Position numbers and translations under genes: made by a program. The notes under the pieces are model-generated. The model saw only the letters and a list, made by a program, of their open reading frames with translations, was not told the origin of the DNA and made no database searches. Positions 11,612 to 25,103 of a stretch of 64,000 nucleotides of DNA are shown here, piece by piece; the stretch's first letter is position 1; each line of letters starts with the position of its first letter. Source of the stretch: Rhizophagus irregularis (taxonomy: Eukaryota; Glomeromycota; Glomeromycetes; Glomerales; Glomeraceae); the NCBI RefSeq assembly GCF_026210795.1, contig NC_089444.1, forward strand, positions 3,090,501-3,154,500. The letters are read 5' to 3'.

Positions 11612-14600
11612 TGCAAATTTTTAGCAAACAATTGAGAAATATTTGCGAAAAATATGAGAAATTATCTTATCAAAACGCTGAGATGAGGACAGATGGGTTA
11701 TTTAAAAATTGTGGGATCAACATTTGTGATTCCAAATTGAATTCGTAATTTTTAATGATTTTCACTTAACCGAATTCGTTAATTTAAATGAAAATAATCT
11801 TCCAAGTGCATACAGTGCATACATCAAATTATGTCATGTATCTCCACTATTTCCAAAACAATGGTTATTTTTATGCGATTCACGATAAATATTCTAACCC
11901 ACATATTAAAGAGACTCTCTAGTGATTGTTTTTAGTAATCTTCAATAAAGACAGTCTGCATGTTATCAAATCGAATCAGATTCAACGTAAAACTGCATAA
12001 AACTACCCTATGAAAAAAGAATATTCAGAATTTGTCACCAAAATTGTTCGGAAATTGTCCAGTATACCTATAAAATGTCTGGAAAATGTCCAAAATTATG
12101 AAAAAATATGGTGTCAGGAATTATAATACTTTAGATTGCGCCATAAAAATGTGTTCGTTTTCATTTTTTTTTTGGAACATCGTTTATTGGATGAATATGA
12201 AAAAGATGATTATCTTTAATTTCTCTGACCCAACAATCAATAAGAGCTTCATATTGTGTGCTATACTTATACAACAATCTTGCATACTACACACATGAAA
12301 CAGGGCGGACATGCTTTCAGCTTTTATCACCTGCCGATCATTTAACGCTCAATAATTAAACTACTTATAAAACTTGGCCAATAATGCTTGGATTTGGTTA
12401 AAAAAAATTAAATGTAAAAGTTAAAATAATATAAATTTATAAATAAAATTTGAAGATACATTAATATCTGAAATTTTCAATTAGAGCAAAATTAATAGAT
12501 GTATTATGTGATTTATGTGATAAAATCGAATAATCGCACTAAAAATTGATGGCAGAAGATAAATTATGCATGGCAGAAGTTTAAACTTTGCATAGATATT
12601 CTTTATATCATATATAATCTATGAAAAAAATAATACAATATTTGCGCTCATTAATACAGGTTTTTTACTTGTAAAGAATTCAACTAATTATAATATTTGC
12701 TTATTAAAAATTAAAAAAGATTGTTACTTATGAAAGTTGGCCAGTAATGATTTGATTTGGATAAAAATTTATTTAATTAAAATTTGATATAAATAAGATT
12801 TTCAGTAAATTTCTGTAATATTCTGATATATGAAATTTTTCAATGAAGTAAAAAAAAAAATATAACGGCACTAGTGATGATCGATAAATGATCGGCAATT
12901 CATGAGTTATGAGCTTCATTGATCGGATGTGATGTAGAAAATCGTGGTTTAATAGGTTTAATAATAAATTTTTAATGACCATTCATAATCATTATTTGAC
13001 AAATTAAAGTGACTATCAATTCAACGATTATTAGATCCAGAAGATTTAAATCATCAGTATTGGAAAGTATATACATCCTTCTTTGGAGACGGTTTAATAG
13101 ATCTACAATACTACAACGCTTGCATTGACCCATAACAACCATACATGGGGAGACTTCATTCCACTTGTCTTTAAGTCATAAGTCGGAATAATGGACACCA
13201 AGTTTAATTTTATCGTTTAGCATAAAGAAGATTCTTTAATATTTATTCTCAAATCTACAATTATTAGTCACGGTTAATTACAACTTTCTGAAGACTAAAT
13301 TTTGTTACGATAAGGATTGATAATACGTTGTTTTTTCTCTCAAAGTATGATAATCCGTATCATAAGTTTAGCTACTTCGCCTGATTTTTTACCTTTTTAG
13401 TGATTTTTGCTAAACACAAATGCTAAATAAAACCCTAATTCATTAAAACTTCGAACTGACTCCCACACCTTGTAAGATTGCTTCCGTGCCTAAAATAACA
13501 AATTTTACATATCATGTCAGACAATTAAGTTAAACAGATGTTACCGAAATATAATTTAGGAATTTTTATTTTATGTGCGCCCTTTATCATGCCTAGCCTA
13601 TCATTTTCGCAGTGAGTTAAATCAAGTGGAAGATTAAACATTAGCCTTTAAACAAAAGAAGCGTATGTATGGTACTTTTTGACAAGAAGATTGATTAAAA
13701 TGAACATTATTTGATTAAGAAAAATGTAATACTGGTATATTTAATTGGAATTTGAAATTCTTAGAATATGGTACTATATAATATTGATATATTTTATATC
13801 TGGAAACATTCTATAACAAATTTTATTCATACCCGTGATTTGGATTCTCAATAATCGTAAGAAATATCAATATGCCATTAAATTATTTTTTTCTTAGTTG
13901 TTTACTAATTCATATAATAATATTTATATTTTGTTGTCTATTATTGCCTATGGCTTTGAACATCATGCACGAAATATTAAAATTTGATTGGTTTACAGAA
14001 TATTTGACTGATAAATGCACGTGCCTTATCGCGTTCTTACTCCAAAAAACAACGCCATAAACAAATAATATACTATCTAAATATTGTGTTTATGATAATT
14101 ATCAAACGCCTTGTATAATTACGGCTAAAAAGAGATGATGTTTTTATTATAGCTAGAGGCAGTATTAGAAAATACAGTAATAATTTACTAGGTAGTTTTA
14201 TTTAAGCAATTAATTATATTATGGATTATGCGAAATCTTTACCCTTTAAAAATAGTTTTTACGATGGTAGCTCAAATTTAGCAAAATAACCATTATTAAT
14301 AATAAATAATAATTAATTTTAAAATAGATTGAACCTTCTCCAACTAGAAATGAATTATTAAAAATATAGCGATCAAATTTAATATTTGACGGATGGATCG
14401 TTAATTAAGTGAAAATTGTAATATAACTAGTGGATTTATTTTTGAAGAAAATAACAAAGTACAATCTTTTTTTCTCAAAGAATGTAGAAAATTGCCTTCA
14501 TCACTATGAAGTGAATTAATCGCGGTAGTATACAGCAACAATTTTTACAGATTCGCAAAATTTGATTAATTTTTATAATACATTAAATGATCAAAAATTG

Positions 14601-16516
14601 AATATTTTACCTCGTCAAATTTTTTAAATTAATGTTGAATAATATTTTGGGGAATGTTATGTGAGAACATTATTTATAATAATTTAATATTTTGAGAAAG
14701 TTACAGCACATTAAATAATAATTTAACCTATATGTAAAAATACATACAGTATTATTCGAATTTATCTTTTATCGTTTAAAATTACAAATTTTAACTCGAT
14801 TTAATTCCATGATGGAATTATATTATTATTGAAAAAAAATTAAGAAAGTTTTAATAGAAGTTAGTCAAATTAAAGGTTTAGAAGAATTTTTAAATCTAGT
14901 AAATATCGTATAACAGAAATTCATTACATTGATATTAATTAAAGTTCAAGAAAGTTATCGTTAAAATTAAAATTTTTATTAGAAGAATTATCTACCTTTG
15001 AGCAATTGATGTCCTTTGTGTGGACTTGATGACGAAACGTTTGACCAATGGACATGTATAAACATAAAACTAAACTAAAACAACGTTTATATTAAAAATT
15101 AAAATATTATGATATCATTTTATTGAGTAAAACAACATTTAAAGACTAATAGTTGATATTTGGAGTATTTTCATTATTTCATTATAATTCATCAACATTT
15201 ATCGATTTACAAATATTTTATTTGAGAATTGCTAAATGCCTAAAACTCACCGTAGGTGATTTTCACCGCACTAGCATTAGTAAATATTAACGGGCAGAGT
15301 TTCATGACGTTTTTAATTCTGCCCAAAATTCTACAATCGCTGGCAGCGGTGATATTTAGCAATACACATTTTATTTGGCTGTCGAAATTTTATTTTTCAC
15401 AAATTTTAGAACAAATTTTGATCCCAACGATGTAAAATTGTGAAAAAGAATATAATATCACGAAAAAAATAAAAATATTAAAAATAGGTTAGATAATATT
15501 ATTCAATTCTTTGGATAGTAGATTTTTTGGTGAAAAAGGTATTAGGAATAATATATATTTCGGGGAATATATTAGATTTCTATAATGTTAGATAATACAT
15601 TTTCCTTGTATTTTAAGTTATTTTTATTTTTTGGGAGGATAAGGTAGTAAGTAGTAAAGAGGGTGTGTGTAGACTGTAGAGACGACTGGACGAACAAGAT
15701 TGGCACGTCTAGGATTTTAATCTTAACCGGGTGGTAGCGATTATTTCCATTATTGTAGTTGACTGCAATGTATTTTATAATTTTATAAACGTGATAATAG
15801 CAAATACCAGAATAAAAACTAAAATTTCCAAATTTGTATTATAAGAAACCAGTATATTGGTAAGAAACTCGTCACATGATGAAAAGTTTTCATTTCACAT
15901 GGTGAAAAATCATCATGAATCAGTTGAATCATGATGAAAAATTATCATTAAACAATTGAAACATGATGATTTTTCATCAATGATGACATAGTACTTCGAG
16001 AAGGTCAAAGATCGGTTGCGATTTTTTGAAGTTAACGAAGAAATGAGCAAAATGTGAACTTTCAGAAAACTTATAGAAACCATCAAAACAGATTAAAAAG
16101 AGGGTAAGGACGTAAAGGAAAGAGGAATGACAAAGAAAACTCTCAATCAATTGATAATGGATAAATGGATAATGGGTTAAGTTGAACAAATCAAAGAATA
16201 GTTACTACCACTCAAACTGTTTCGTGGCGCCAACTATTTGAGTGATTCTTTTTTCAGAGTATAGAGAACAAGATTCAATGTCAGAAAAGAAGTCTGGACA
16301 AATAATTGAATAAGGAAAATGGACAAAATACACAGGGTGATCAAAACTTCAAGGTGAAAAAAAGACAACCGGTGTATATATAATAAATTTTAAATATTTT
16401 AAGTTTCACCGATAAATTGACAGAATTATAACACTCCGAATATTGTTTTATAATGGGTGTTGCAGATGTTGCCCTTGGTGAATGCGAAAGGGTGAGGAAA
16501 GAAAATCGATATGGCC
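11612..16516. other. Gene-poor region with degenerate repeats
   Basis: No gene is supported. Two related modules starting near 12363 and 12727 share a stem of the form CTTATRAAACTTGGCC and similar downstream text, a decayed direct repeat about 364 bp apart. A hydrophobic 62-residue frame at 13872-14060 has a membrane-like profile but no other support. 15229-15370 contains inverted pieces (GGGCAGA/TCTGCCC and ATTGCTAAAT at both sides) suggesting a decayed MITE. The minus-strand frames at 12773-12982 and 15977-16189 are not supported. Confidence 0.35.
15874..15988. repeat. Palindromic CATGATGAAAAATCATCATG-type repeats
   Basis: Four to five copies of ATGATGAAAA or its complement alternate over about 115 bp, so several nested hairpins are possible. 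No gene overlaps it with confidence. Confidence 0.5.
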
Positions 16517-16625
16517 AGAAATGACGTCATTTAAATTTTAGGATTATACCATCCGTCATCATCCATTTTAGGAAATGAATAACTACAAATGTACATCATC
16601 TACCTTACGAAATGACGTCATTTCT
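16517..16625. mobile_element. Short MITE with TGACGTCA ends
   Basis: The 109-bp unit begins AGAAATGACGTCATTT and ends with the same 16 bp, which is its own near-inverse because the core AAATGACGTCATTT is palindromic. Internal sequence is unrelated. I could not identify a target duplication. It lies about 450 bp upstream of the first BTB-TLDc gene. Confidence 0.45.
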
Positions 16626-16955
16626 GAATTCATTTTGAATTTCCTAAACTACTTAATAAAATAAGGATATAATATAATTTTCGCCCCAGGTTCCCATTGG
16701 GTCCGACGTGGAATTAGCACGGATTCCAAATAATGACAGCAGAAGACATGGGTCCGGATGATTACAAATCGAAAAAATTTCCAGATGTTGTTCAATCGGA
16801 CCCGGTTCTTCATCCAGAATCAATGGAAGTAGTGGCGAAAATTAGTATAGCCATAAAATTGCTAAAATAATACCAGTAATGAAAATTATCTCTGAAACAT
16901 TTAGTGAAAAGGGCATTCTTAAAATGTAAATAGGAGACGCCATTTCGCTGTAACA

Positions 16956-16970
16956 AAATTTAGTCACGTG
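16956..16970 (+). promoter_or_regulatory. AAATTTAGTCACGTG box, BTB-TLDc copy 1
   Basis: The 15-bp box is identical to those before the other two BTB-TLDc copies and lies 113 bp before the ATG. It contains the E-box palindrome CACGTG, typically bound by bHLH factors. Downstream text up to the ATG (a TAACGTT-like element, AATACAATAA, then a GAATTCATTTC element) is also shared in part with the other copies. An unsupported minus-strand frame at 16842-17042 covers it. Confidence 0.65.
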
Positions 16971-17082
16971 CCATAAATGTAACGTTAGGCAGAATACAAT
17001 AATAAGTTGGAGTGTTGGACAATCCACGGAATTAGAATTCATTTCTCCTTTTCCTTTTATTTAATTTATAAAAAAATAAATA

Positions 17083-18601
17083 ATGGCTGATATATTGTTA
17101 CCAAAATTATCACAAAATTTACTTGATATTTTAAATGATGAAGAATATTATGATATTACTATTGAAGTTGGTAATGATCCTTATATAAAAATATTTCGTG
17201 CCCATATGGTTATATTACATTATCGTTCTCCTTACTTGCGAAGAATTTTGTCAACCAATAAAAAGAAAAATGATGGAACTTTAGTACATATTAAATTACC
17301 AAATATTTCGCCTGAAATTTTTCAAATAATCTTAAGATAAAAAAAATGATAAATAATTGACGCTTTTTTAATAAATAATAAATAATTTTTTTTTTAAATT
17401 TTTTATTTATAAAATTTTATTTTTAGTTATATTTATGGTGGAAACATTTCTTTAAATGAATATGATGATTCAGATATAATTAAAATTCTAATTGCCGCTA
17501 ATGAACTTAGTCTTCAAGACTTAATCACTTATTTACAATCCTTTTTAATTGAAAATGAAACAAATTGGATGGAACAAAATTTTAATTTGGTATATCAAAC
17601 AAGCTTCGAAAATGATTCCTTCTCCGAACTTCAAAAATATTGTACTGATTTAATGACGAAAGAACCAGTTAAGATATTTAACTCATTGAATTTTTCCTCA
17701 ATTCCAGAAAAACTTTTGATCACAATAATTCAAAATGATAATCTTCAAATGAGTGAAATCCAAGTTTGGGAACATGTTCTTAAATGGGGAAATGCACAAA
17801 ATCCAGAACTTCCTTCTGATATTACAAATTATTCAAAAGATGATTTTAACATTTATTCCATTTATTAAATTCTACAACTTAACATCTAAAGAATTTTTAG
17901 ATAAAGTATTTCCTTATAGAGAAATTCTACCTGAAGAATTATTTATAAATTTATTAAAGACATTTCTAAGTCTTTTGGATCCTAATATCAAGCCAACTGA
18001 TAATTCAAAACCTTGTATAACTAAGGAAGTTAATTTAAAAGCAATTGATTCAAAAATTATTACATCTCAACATGCCAAATTAATCTCAAAATGGATTGAT
18101 AGATTAGAAATTACTGACGAATCTGACGAATCTTCTCCATATGAATTTAAATTATTGTTTCGCGGATCTCGGGATGGATTTTCACGTAATAAATTTCACG
18201 AAATTTGTGACAACAAATCACGCACAGTAACACTTGTTAAAGTGAAAAACAGTAATGAAATTCTTGGAGGATATAACCCAATTAAATGGGGATCTAATGG
18301 TTTTTGGTACTTTACTAAAGATAGTTTTATATTTTCTTTTAATACTAATAGAATTGAAGATTACATCTTAAGTCGTGTAATGAATGGACGTAAAGCCATA
18401 TATAATGGTCGTGATTGCGGGCCAACATTTGGTGATGGTGACCTTAATATATGGAAATTGTGTGAAATAAGTGGTATTCAAGAGTCTTATTTTTATGATT
18501 ATTGTTGGAGTAAAAAAAACTGTTATGAAAAACCAATTAGAAAAACTGAAAATAAATTTAATGTAGAGGAATGGGAAGTTTTTCAAATGATTGATCAATA
18601 G
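17083..18601 (+). pseudogene. BTB-BACK-TLDc protein, copy 1 (broken)
   Basis: Exon 1 (17083-17336) encodes the start of a BTB/POZ domain and exon 2 begins at 17427 after a TTTTAG acceptor. Exon 2 continues the BTB fold, a BACK-like helical region, and a C-terminal TLDc domain (FKLLFRGSRDGF and GGYNP motifs). BTB proteins with C-terminal TLDc are often cullin-3 adaptor candidates. There are two lesions. The intron donor, GTAAG in both paralogues, here reads ATAAA, so the intron retains an in-frame stop. Near 17850 a 23-nt segment present in both paralogues is missing, shifting the frame; the TLDc part continues openly in the next frame to 18601. Otherwise it is very similar to the copies at 20981 and 47982. 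Confidence 0.8.
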
Positions 18602-19254
18602 TAACTGATTATATCGATCAGGTTTTAATTTATTATTTCTATTTTGAAGGAGAAAAATATAATTATTAATAAATTGGGATTATTAAAATTTATGATACAT
18701 AAAAATGAAACTATATTCTAATTGATAGATTCTCTGTTTTTTTTTCTCGATAAAATTTGTAAAAGCAAAAAAAAGGTTGTAAAGATACACAGAACAATAA
18801 ATAAGAACGTCTTTGCATAAACGGACGCCACATGTACCGAATGAAGTTCCCAAGCGTGATTATACTATCGAATTTATAAAAAAAAGGCAGAATTATTATT
18901 AATGGGCGGATAAATTACCGAAAGAGATGATTAAGATAGAAAGAATTATCCGATAAATTATAATTTATCTAACAATTCTTTAATTTTTGTATTTTACCAT
19001 TAAAATATTGTGCCGTGTAAAAAAAAAGTGTCAAAGAAATCATCCAAGATTTTATAAAGTGTGATGTTTGACAACTCAAAAAACAATTTTTATAAAACAT
19101 TTTATGTTAAATAAACTGTCATGTCATTAGTTTTCTGTTTTTTTTCTCTCTCTTTATTAGTATTATAAAAAATTATACTAAATAATCAATAATCAATTAT
19201 AATATAGACACAAAAGTATCACATCAATAAAGTATCTAATCTAATATCTAATCT
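18602..19254. other. Downstream region of BTB copy 1, no gene
   Basis: AT-rich. Parts of it, such as TAAAGATACAC followed by AACAATAAATAAGAA, recur after BTB copy 2 near 22670-22700. The duplication therefore included 3' flanking sequence. Confidence 0.5.
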
Positions 19255-20640
19255 AATATAGAATATTCTTCCCTAGAACTTCTAAATACAACTAAATTAT
19301 GATAATTCCATAAATCCGATAAATCTAACATCGTACATATTTCCTTAATATTATTTCCCGTCTTTAAATGATAACCTACCCATCTATCCAAAGTATCTTT
19401 GACAAACTTTTGTTTAACTTTCTCATTAACATTATAACAAGGAATTAAAGAGCAATTCCTGTTTCCCGTCTGTTTAACATTTCTATTAATACCTTTGCTT
19501 AATTCTTATTGATTAATATCCTCACATCTAATTTTCCATATATGTTTCCTAGCTAGTGATACAAATTCTTTGATCGCATCTTTAAAATTTCACAAAATAA
19601 ACTTTTGTTATTAAACTATCACTTTTATAGCTTCGTGAAAAATTCTTCCATTAATCATTAAAGATCGTTCATTCAATATATTAAATAATTTGACGTGTAA
19701 CCTATGATCAACTTTAATAACTACTTTTTTCTAATCGTTCTTTCAACTGATCGTATGCTACATTGATTAATTGAATCATTGTGACATTGTTTTCACTACA
19801 AATCCAAATATGTATCCTGTTCTATTACATCTGATACATATACTTCGTGAATAAATTTCTGGATTTCTTTTGTTTAATAAAGCTCATCGTAGGTAAAATT
19901 TCTAAGTAATTTTTAATATTAAACGCCACGCATTCATTGTTATTCTATGAAATATCTGATCTAAATTCTTTCATGATTATCTCAAATGATAATTTCCAAT
20001 CTCAATATCTATTATTTTCATTCGCATCGACCTGCATATGTCTAGGGATAACCATTCCGCCTTATACCTATATTGATTTAATTTTTTCATGAATTCTCTA
20101 GGGCTCTCCTTAATCAATATTTTTCTCCAATTAGCTAAATATTCTCATATTACTTCATCGTTTATACTAATAAATATTTCTGAATTATCATTATTTTCGA
20201 GGGACATTTTACTTAACGCATCCGCCATGTCATTCCCTTAATCGTTCGAATGAGATTTAACTTTATTAATAATTGTTGTAAAATTATTATCTTTAATAAA
20301 TTTATATACCAATTTCCACAAAGCTATAGATTGAATATTCCAAATTGTCCTTGTAGACCACATCAATTCTCAATTCTTCGCGATTAAATAATTGTTTCCG
20401 CGGTCATATTATCCGTGTAAATTTTAACTTTAGCCTCTGAAGTAAAACCTATAAAGATTGCCATTAACTCCAATTCCATAACATCAAAATTATTTGATAT
20501 CCTTAAATATTCTTTATCTAATACTTTATTCGACGCGCTCATTTTAACCAAACCTATCGAATTTTTATTTTCTCTTTTACTCGCGTCCGTATATAAATAT
20601 ATCGTAATCTAATCCTTTAATAAATTTATTTTTTAATTTT
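19255..20640 (-). pseudogene. Non-LTR retrotransposon (LINE) 3' end with RNase H
   Basis: Read on the minus strand, the region begins with an RNase H domain: a YTDAS motif near 20590, then MELELMAI, YTDNMTAE and KVKSHSND followed by GNDMADALS, which supply the acidic and His residues of the fold. Further on, a CIRCNRTG zinc-knuckle-like motif near 19840 and a Trp/Arg-rich C-terminal part down to 19255 match the layout of LINE ORF2 ends. Many stops and frame changes (for example after TAETII and inside KVKSHSND.GNDMAD) make it dead. No reverse transcriptase part is visible upstream, so it may be 5'-truncated, as is common for LINEs. It separates BTB copies 1 and 2. Confidence 0.7.
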
Positions 20641-20848
20641 CTGTTTTTCGTACTGCATTTTGTTTTTATAAAGTAAAAAAACCAACTTTGTTGATCATTA
20701 AGATCTGTGAGCCTTTTTTAATTTTTTTACTAACCCGAAGAAAAATTTGTCGTTAGATTGGAAGACAAATGATCCAAATTATCATTATAGCTTAATTCAT
20801 TTTGAGTTCCCATAATACTAGTAAGAAAACATGATTGTCGTATATGCA

Positions 20849-20863
20849 AAATTTAGTCACGTG
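20849..20863 (+). promoter_or_regulatory. AAATTTAGTCACGTG box, BTB-TLDc copy 2
   Basis: Identical 15-bp box 118 bp before the ATG of copy 2. It is followed by an AACGTTGTAC element, an AT-rich ATATAAGG stretch and a GATTCATTTTC element close to the start codon, all echoed before copy 3. Confidence 0.65.
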
Positions 20864-20980
20864 CATAAGTGTTCAACGTTGTACGAGATACACTAGTTAT
20901 ATAAGGCTGAATCATCCACAAACTAGGATTCATTTTCATTTTCTTTTATAAAAAAAGAAAAAAAAGAAAAAAAAATAATA

Positions 20981-22502
20981 ATGGAACTATTACCAAAATT
21001 ATCACAAAATTTACTTGAGATTTTAAATGATGAAGAATATTATGATATTACTATTGAAGTTGGTAATGATCCTTATATAAAAATATTTCGTGCTCATATG
21101 GTTATATTACACTATCGTTCCCCTTACTTGAGAAGAATTTTATCAACTAAGAATAAAAAGAAAAATGATGATATTTTGACACATTAAATTACCAAATATT
21201 TCTCCTGAAATTTTTCAAATAATTTTGAGGTAAGAAAAAAATTTTTATAATGATAAAAATAGTTGACGCTTTTTAATAATAATTAAATAAAATAATTTTT
21301 TTTTCTATAAATAATTATTTTTTTTTAGGTATATTTATGGTGGAAACCTTTCTTTAAATGAATATGATAATTCAGTTATAATTCAAATCCTAGTTGCCGC
21401 TAATGAACTTAGTCTTCAGGAATTAATTCCCTATTTACAATCTTTTTTGATTAAAAACAAAACAAATTGGATGGAACAAAATTTTAATTTAATATATCAA
21501 ACAAGCTTTGAAAATAATTCTTTCTCTGAACTTCAAAAATATTGTACCGATTTAATGGCAAAAGAGCCAGTTAAAATATTTAACTTATTAAATTTCTCCT
21601 CAATTCCAGAAAAACTTTTGATCACAATAATTCAAAATGACAATCTTCAAATGAGTGAAATTCAAATTTGGAAATACGTTCTTAAATGGGGACTCGCACA
21701 ACATCCAGAACTTCCTTCTAATGTCACAAACTATTCAAAAGACGATTTTAACACTTTAAAGAGCACCTTACAACAATTTATTCCATTTATTAATTTCGAT
21801 AATTTAACGTCTAAAGAATTTTTAGATGAGGTATTTCCTTATAGAGAAATTTTACCTGAAGAATTACATGTAAATCTACTAAAAACATTTATAAGTCTTT
21901 CTGATCCTAATATCAAGCCAAGTGATAAGTCAAAACCTTGTATAACTAAGAAAGTTAACTTAGGAACTATTGATTCAAAAATTATTACATCTCAACATGC
22001 TGAATTGATATCAAAATGGATCGATAGATTAGAAATTACTGACGAGTTAACTTCTCCTTATGAATTTAAATTATTGTTTCGCGGATCCCGCGATGGATTT
22101 ACACGACATAAATTTCACGAAATTTGTGACAACAAATCTCGCACAGTAACAATTATTAAAGTGAAAGATACTAATGAAATTCTTGGAGGATATAATCCAA
22201 TTAAATGGGAATCGGATAATGTATGGAATATTACTAAAGATAGTTTTATATTTTCTTTTAATAATGATAGAATTGAAGATCACATTTTAAGTCGTGTAAT
22301 GGATGAATGTAAAGCTCTAATAAATTCATCTATAATGGGTCCGTCATTTGGTGATGGCGATCTAACTATATTGAGATTAAATTATTATACAAGGAAAGAA
22401 TATTGTCGTAGTATAAAAAGTTCTTATGAGAAATCAATTAGAAAAACCACAAATAATTTTGATGTAGAAGAATGTGAAGTGTTTCAAATAATTGATCAAT
22501 AG
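20981..22502 (+). pseudogene. BTB-BACK-TLDc protein, copy 2 (frameshifted)
   Basis: Same gene plan as copies 1 and 3. Exon 1 is 20981-21229 and has a good GTAAG donor. The intron is 99 nt. Exon 2 is 21329-22502 and is fully open, covering the end of BTB, the BACK-like region and a complete TLDc domain with FKLLFRGSRDGF and GGYNP. The single lesion is in exon 1 near 21183: ACACATTAAATT here against TCACATATTAAATT in copy 3, a loss of 2 nt that brings a TAA into frame. Everything else, including the splice sites and promoter box, is preserved, so the loss looks recent or could be a sequencing error in an AT run. A protein starting inside exon 2 would lack most of the BTB fold. Confidence 0.75.
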
Positions 22503-23277
22503 TAAGTTATTGATCAAATTTTTATTTTTTATTTCTGTTTCAAAAAGGAAGATATAATTATTAATAACTATGCTCTAATTGATTGATTCAATGTATTTAT
22601 TCCCTTTTTTTCAATAAAAATAAATAATTTGTAAAAGAATAGAAACTTTTTTAATATAAAGCAAATCAGTTGTAAAGATACACCGAAGAACAATAAATAA
22701 GAATGACTTTCTCTAAACGGTCATACTACCGAATTTGCTAAAAAAATTGATGGATAGGTGTATATTGAACATCGGATAAGTGAGGAATAATTATATTTAT
22801 TCATTAGTTTTTTAATTTTTATAATTAGCACAAAAAGCTGTCACTAAAAATAGGTGTAAAAAAAGTGCCAGAGAAATCATCCAAAAAAAGATCTTATCAA
22901 ACTGAATTTTTGAATTATATACGATTTTTGGGAACTCGAAAGACATAATTTGTAAAAAATATTGTGCAATTTAAACGTGCTAAATAAACTTTCATGTGTC
23001 CTTGGGTTTTTAATTTTCTGATGTAAGTTTAATTACTGCGTTATTTAATGATAAAATTACAGAAAAATTTCTTTTATGCCCAAATTTTCAGTATATAACT
23101 TATAAAAAGTAAATTACGAGTCTATTTTTTACTTATCTGAATTTGTCACGCAATTGTAACTTTATGCATTTTGAACGACAAGTTAGATTTGGAAATAAAC
23201 CTTTCCAAATGATCATTCAGCAAAAGCTATCAGATCGCACTCCAAAATATACTGTACATAAAAAGGTCAGGTCAGTT

Positions 23278-23330
23278 AAAATTTTTTAGTCATGTACTAT
23301 AAAATATTAACGTTGTATATCTGACATATT
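23278..23330 (+). promoter_or_regulatory. Decayed BTB-TLDc promoter copy without gene
   Basis: AAATTTTTTAGTCATGT followed by ACTATAAAATATTAACGTTG resembles the shared box and the next 30 bp of the BTB-TLDc promoters, with CACGTG changed to CATGTA. No BTB start follows. Confidence 0.4.
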
Positions 23331-23449
23331 ATAATTTTGATGTGACAAAAAAATTCCATCAAAAATATACACGTAACCAAAAATAGGTTCATAATTTGTA
23401 TATAACATCCTTAGAGAGTATTAAAGTTATAACAGCAATTTCTTTAAAA

Positions 23450-23770
23450 AAAAATATAAACAGAAAGAAAACAAAAAAAAATGGTTTTTTAATAATAAAA
23501 AGAAATGAAAAGAAATGAAATAATCTTTTTAATAAAAAATGAAATTAAAACGAAAAAAAAAATACGAAAAAAACCAAAAAAAAGATAAATGTTTTTTAAT
23601 GAGAAATGATCAAAAGACTTTTTTTAATTAAAAAATGGATGAATAAAAATGTTGTTTTCAATTAAAAATGGATAAAAAATATATATATTTTTTTTTAATA
23701 AAAAATGAATAAAATAATAAAATGAAAAATGAAAAAATGATCAAAAAAAAAAAAAAAAAAAAAAAGAATT
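23450..23770. repeat. A-rich simple repeat, AATAAAAAATGAA type
   Basis: Irregular tandem copies of a T-run plus AATAAAAAATGA unit, ending in a run of about 22 A. Low-complexity DNA; no coding potential. Confidence 0.6.
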
Positions 23771-25103
23771 TTGCTTAACTTTCTTCCTAAGTAAAATCAC
23801 TTAAGCGATTTCACCTATAAACAATTTGTTAAGTGATTCGTAAATAATTTTATATATAACGAGTTTATTTGGCTAATATTTTACTCTGAATTAAAAATTC
23901 AATTAAGTATGAATTGATAATATACAATACATTGTGAAAACTGAAACAACTGATCCAAAAATCAGTATTATTGTTTTGAAAAGAAGTTCAAGATTGGTCA
24001 CGAAGAAAGTTTTTTTTAAAAAAAAAAGATTAAAATTAGTTTTATGGTGATGTCTTCTGGGTGATATAATCATAAAAATATTACTAATTTTTCTAATTAA
24101 GAGAATTAAAATACGTTAAATTTTATATTCTGAATATTACCTTATTTTGGATCAAAATTTATCTATTTTTCCAATTTTTTAATTCCAACTTTTAATTATG
24201 AAGATTACTTAAATAATTTACTAATTATCTTGCTTATATTGCCAGCCTTAATAAGTATAAATTTTTATTAAGCTTTGTATATTTATATTTTATTTATGTT
24301 ATATGCCTATCTCTCAAAATAATTAGCAAAAAATTCATTTTGCTGAAGCTTCTGCGCCGCATAATTTCCCTTAAATTATTTCTTCTCGTGTTGATCGTGT
24401 TGATCGTATCATATTTCGCCACAACATATACATATTGTTCCATAAATTGTGAAACCAAATTGTGAAACCGAAATTCGCTCTAAAGCCTTTATTTGGTATG
24501 ATTATAATATTAAATTATTAATGACGAAAAAAGAAACATTTGATTGACAATACAGAAATTAGTTTTTAAAAAAAAATAATTTCATACGTGGAAGAATTAA
24601 TTTTAAAAGAAATTCTTTCAAACATTAATAATACAATATTAGAACAATACTTAACTATTTATATAACAATTACTTTATGTATATTTACAAATATAAAATT
24701 AAATACAAAGTTCATTCGCTACGTTTCCCGTGTTACGCTAGTCGCTTTGCCAAGAAAATTTTCGATTTTATTTATTCAATACAAAAGCAATTGAAGTCAC
24801 ATGGCGAAATCAAATTGATCGGCATATAATTTTTCCGAACTGGAATAGACGGCTTTTCTAGCGAGGGTCCGCTCCTTATTGATTTGGACGAAGTTTTATA
24901 ATGGTGTCCGCTCTTCTTTATTCTTATGAATCGTAATTCTCCTGCTTTTCATAAAATAAATAAATGACACAAATTGTTATACGCAAGTTAAATTAACGCA
25001 AGTTAAATTAAAATATTTGAATAAAAGACAATCTCGAAATCCATCAATCAATATACTACCTTGATTAGATAAGCACATCACATATGTGGTATAGAAATGT
25101 TTC

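Larger units (their letters stand above)
22503..25103. other. Intergenic with decayed BTB promoter and simple repeats
   Basis: No gene supported. The first 200 bp match the 3' flank of BTB copy 1. 23278-23330 is a decayed BTB promoter copy (listed separately) and 23450-23770 is a simple repeat. The remainder is AT-rich; the frame at 24588-24794 has no support. Confidence 0.45.

Noticed and set aside
16842-17042. 66-residue minus-strand hydrophobic frame
   Set aside because: It overlaps the conserved BTB promoter and has no counterpart before copies 2 and 3.
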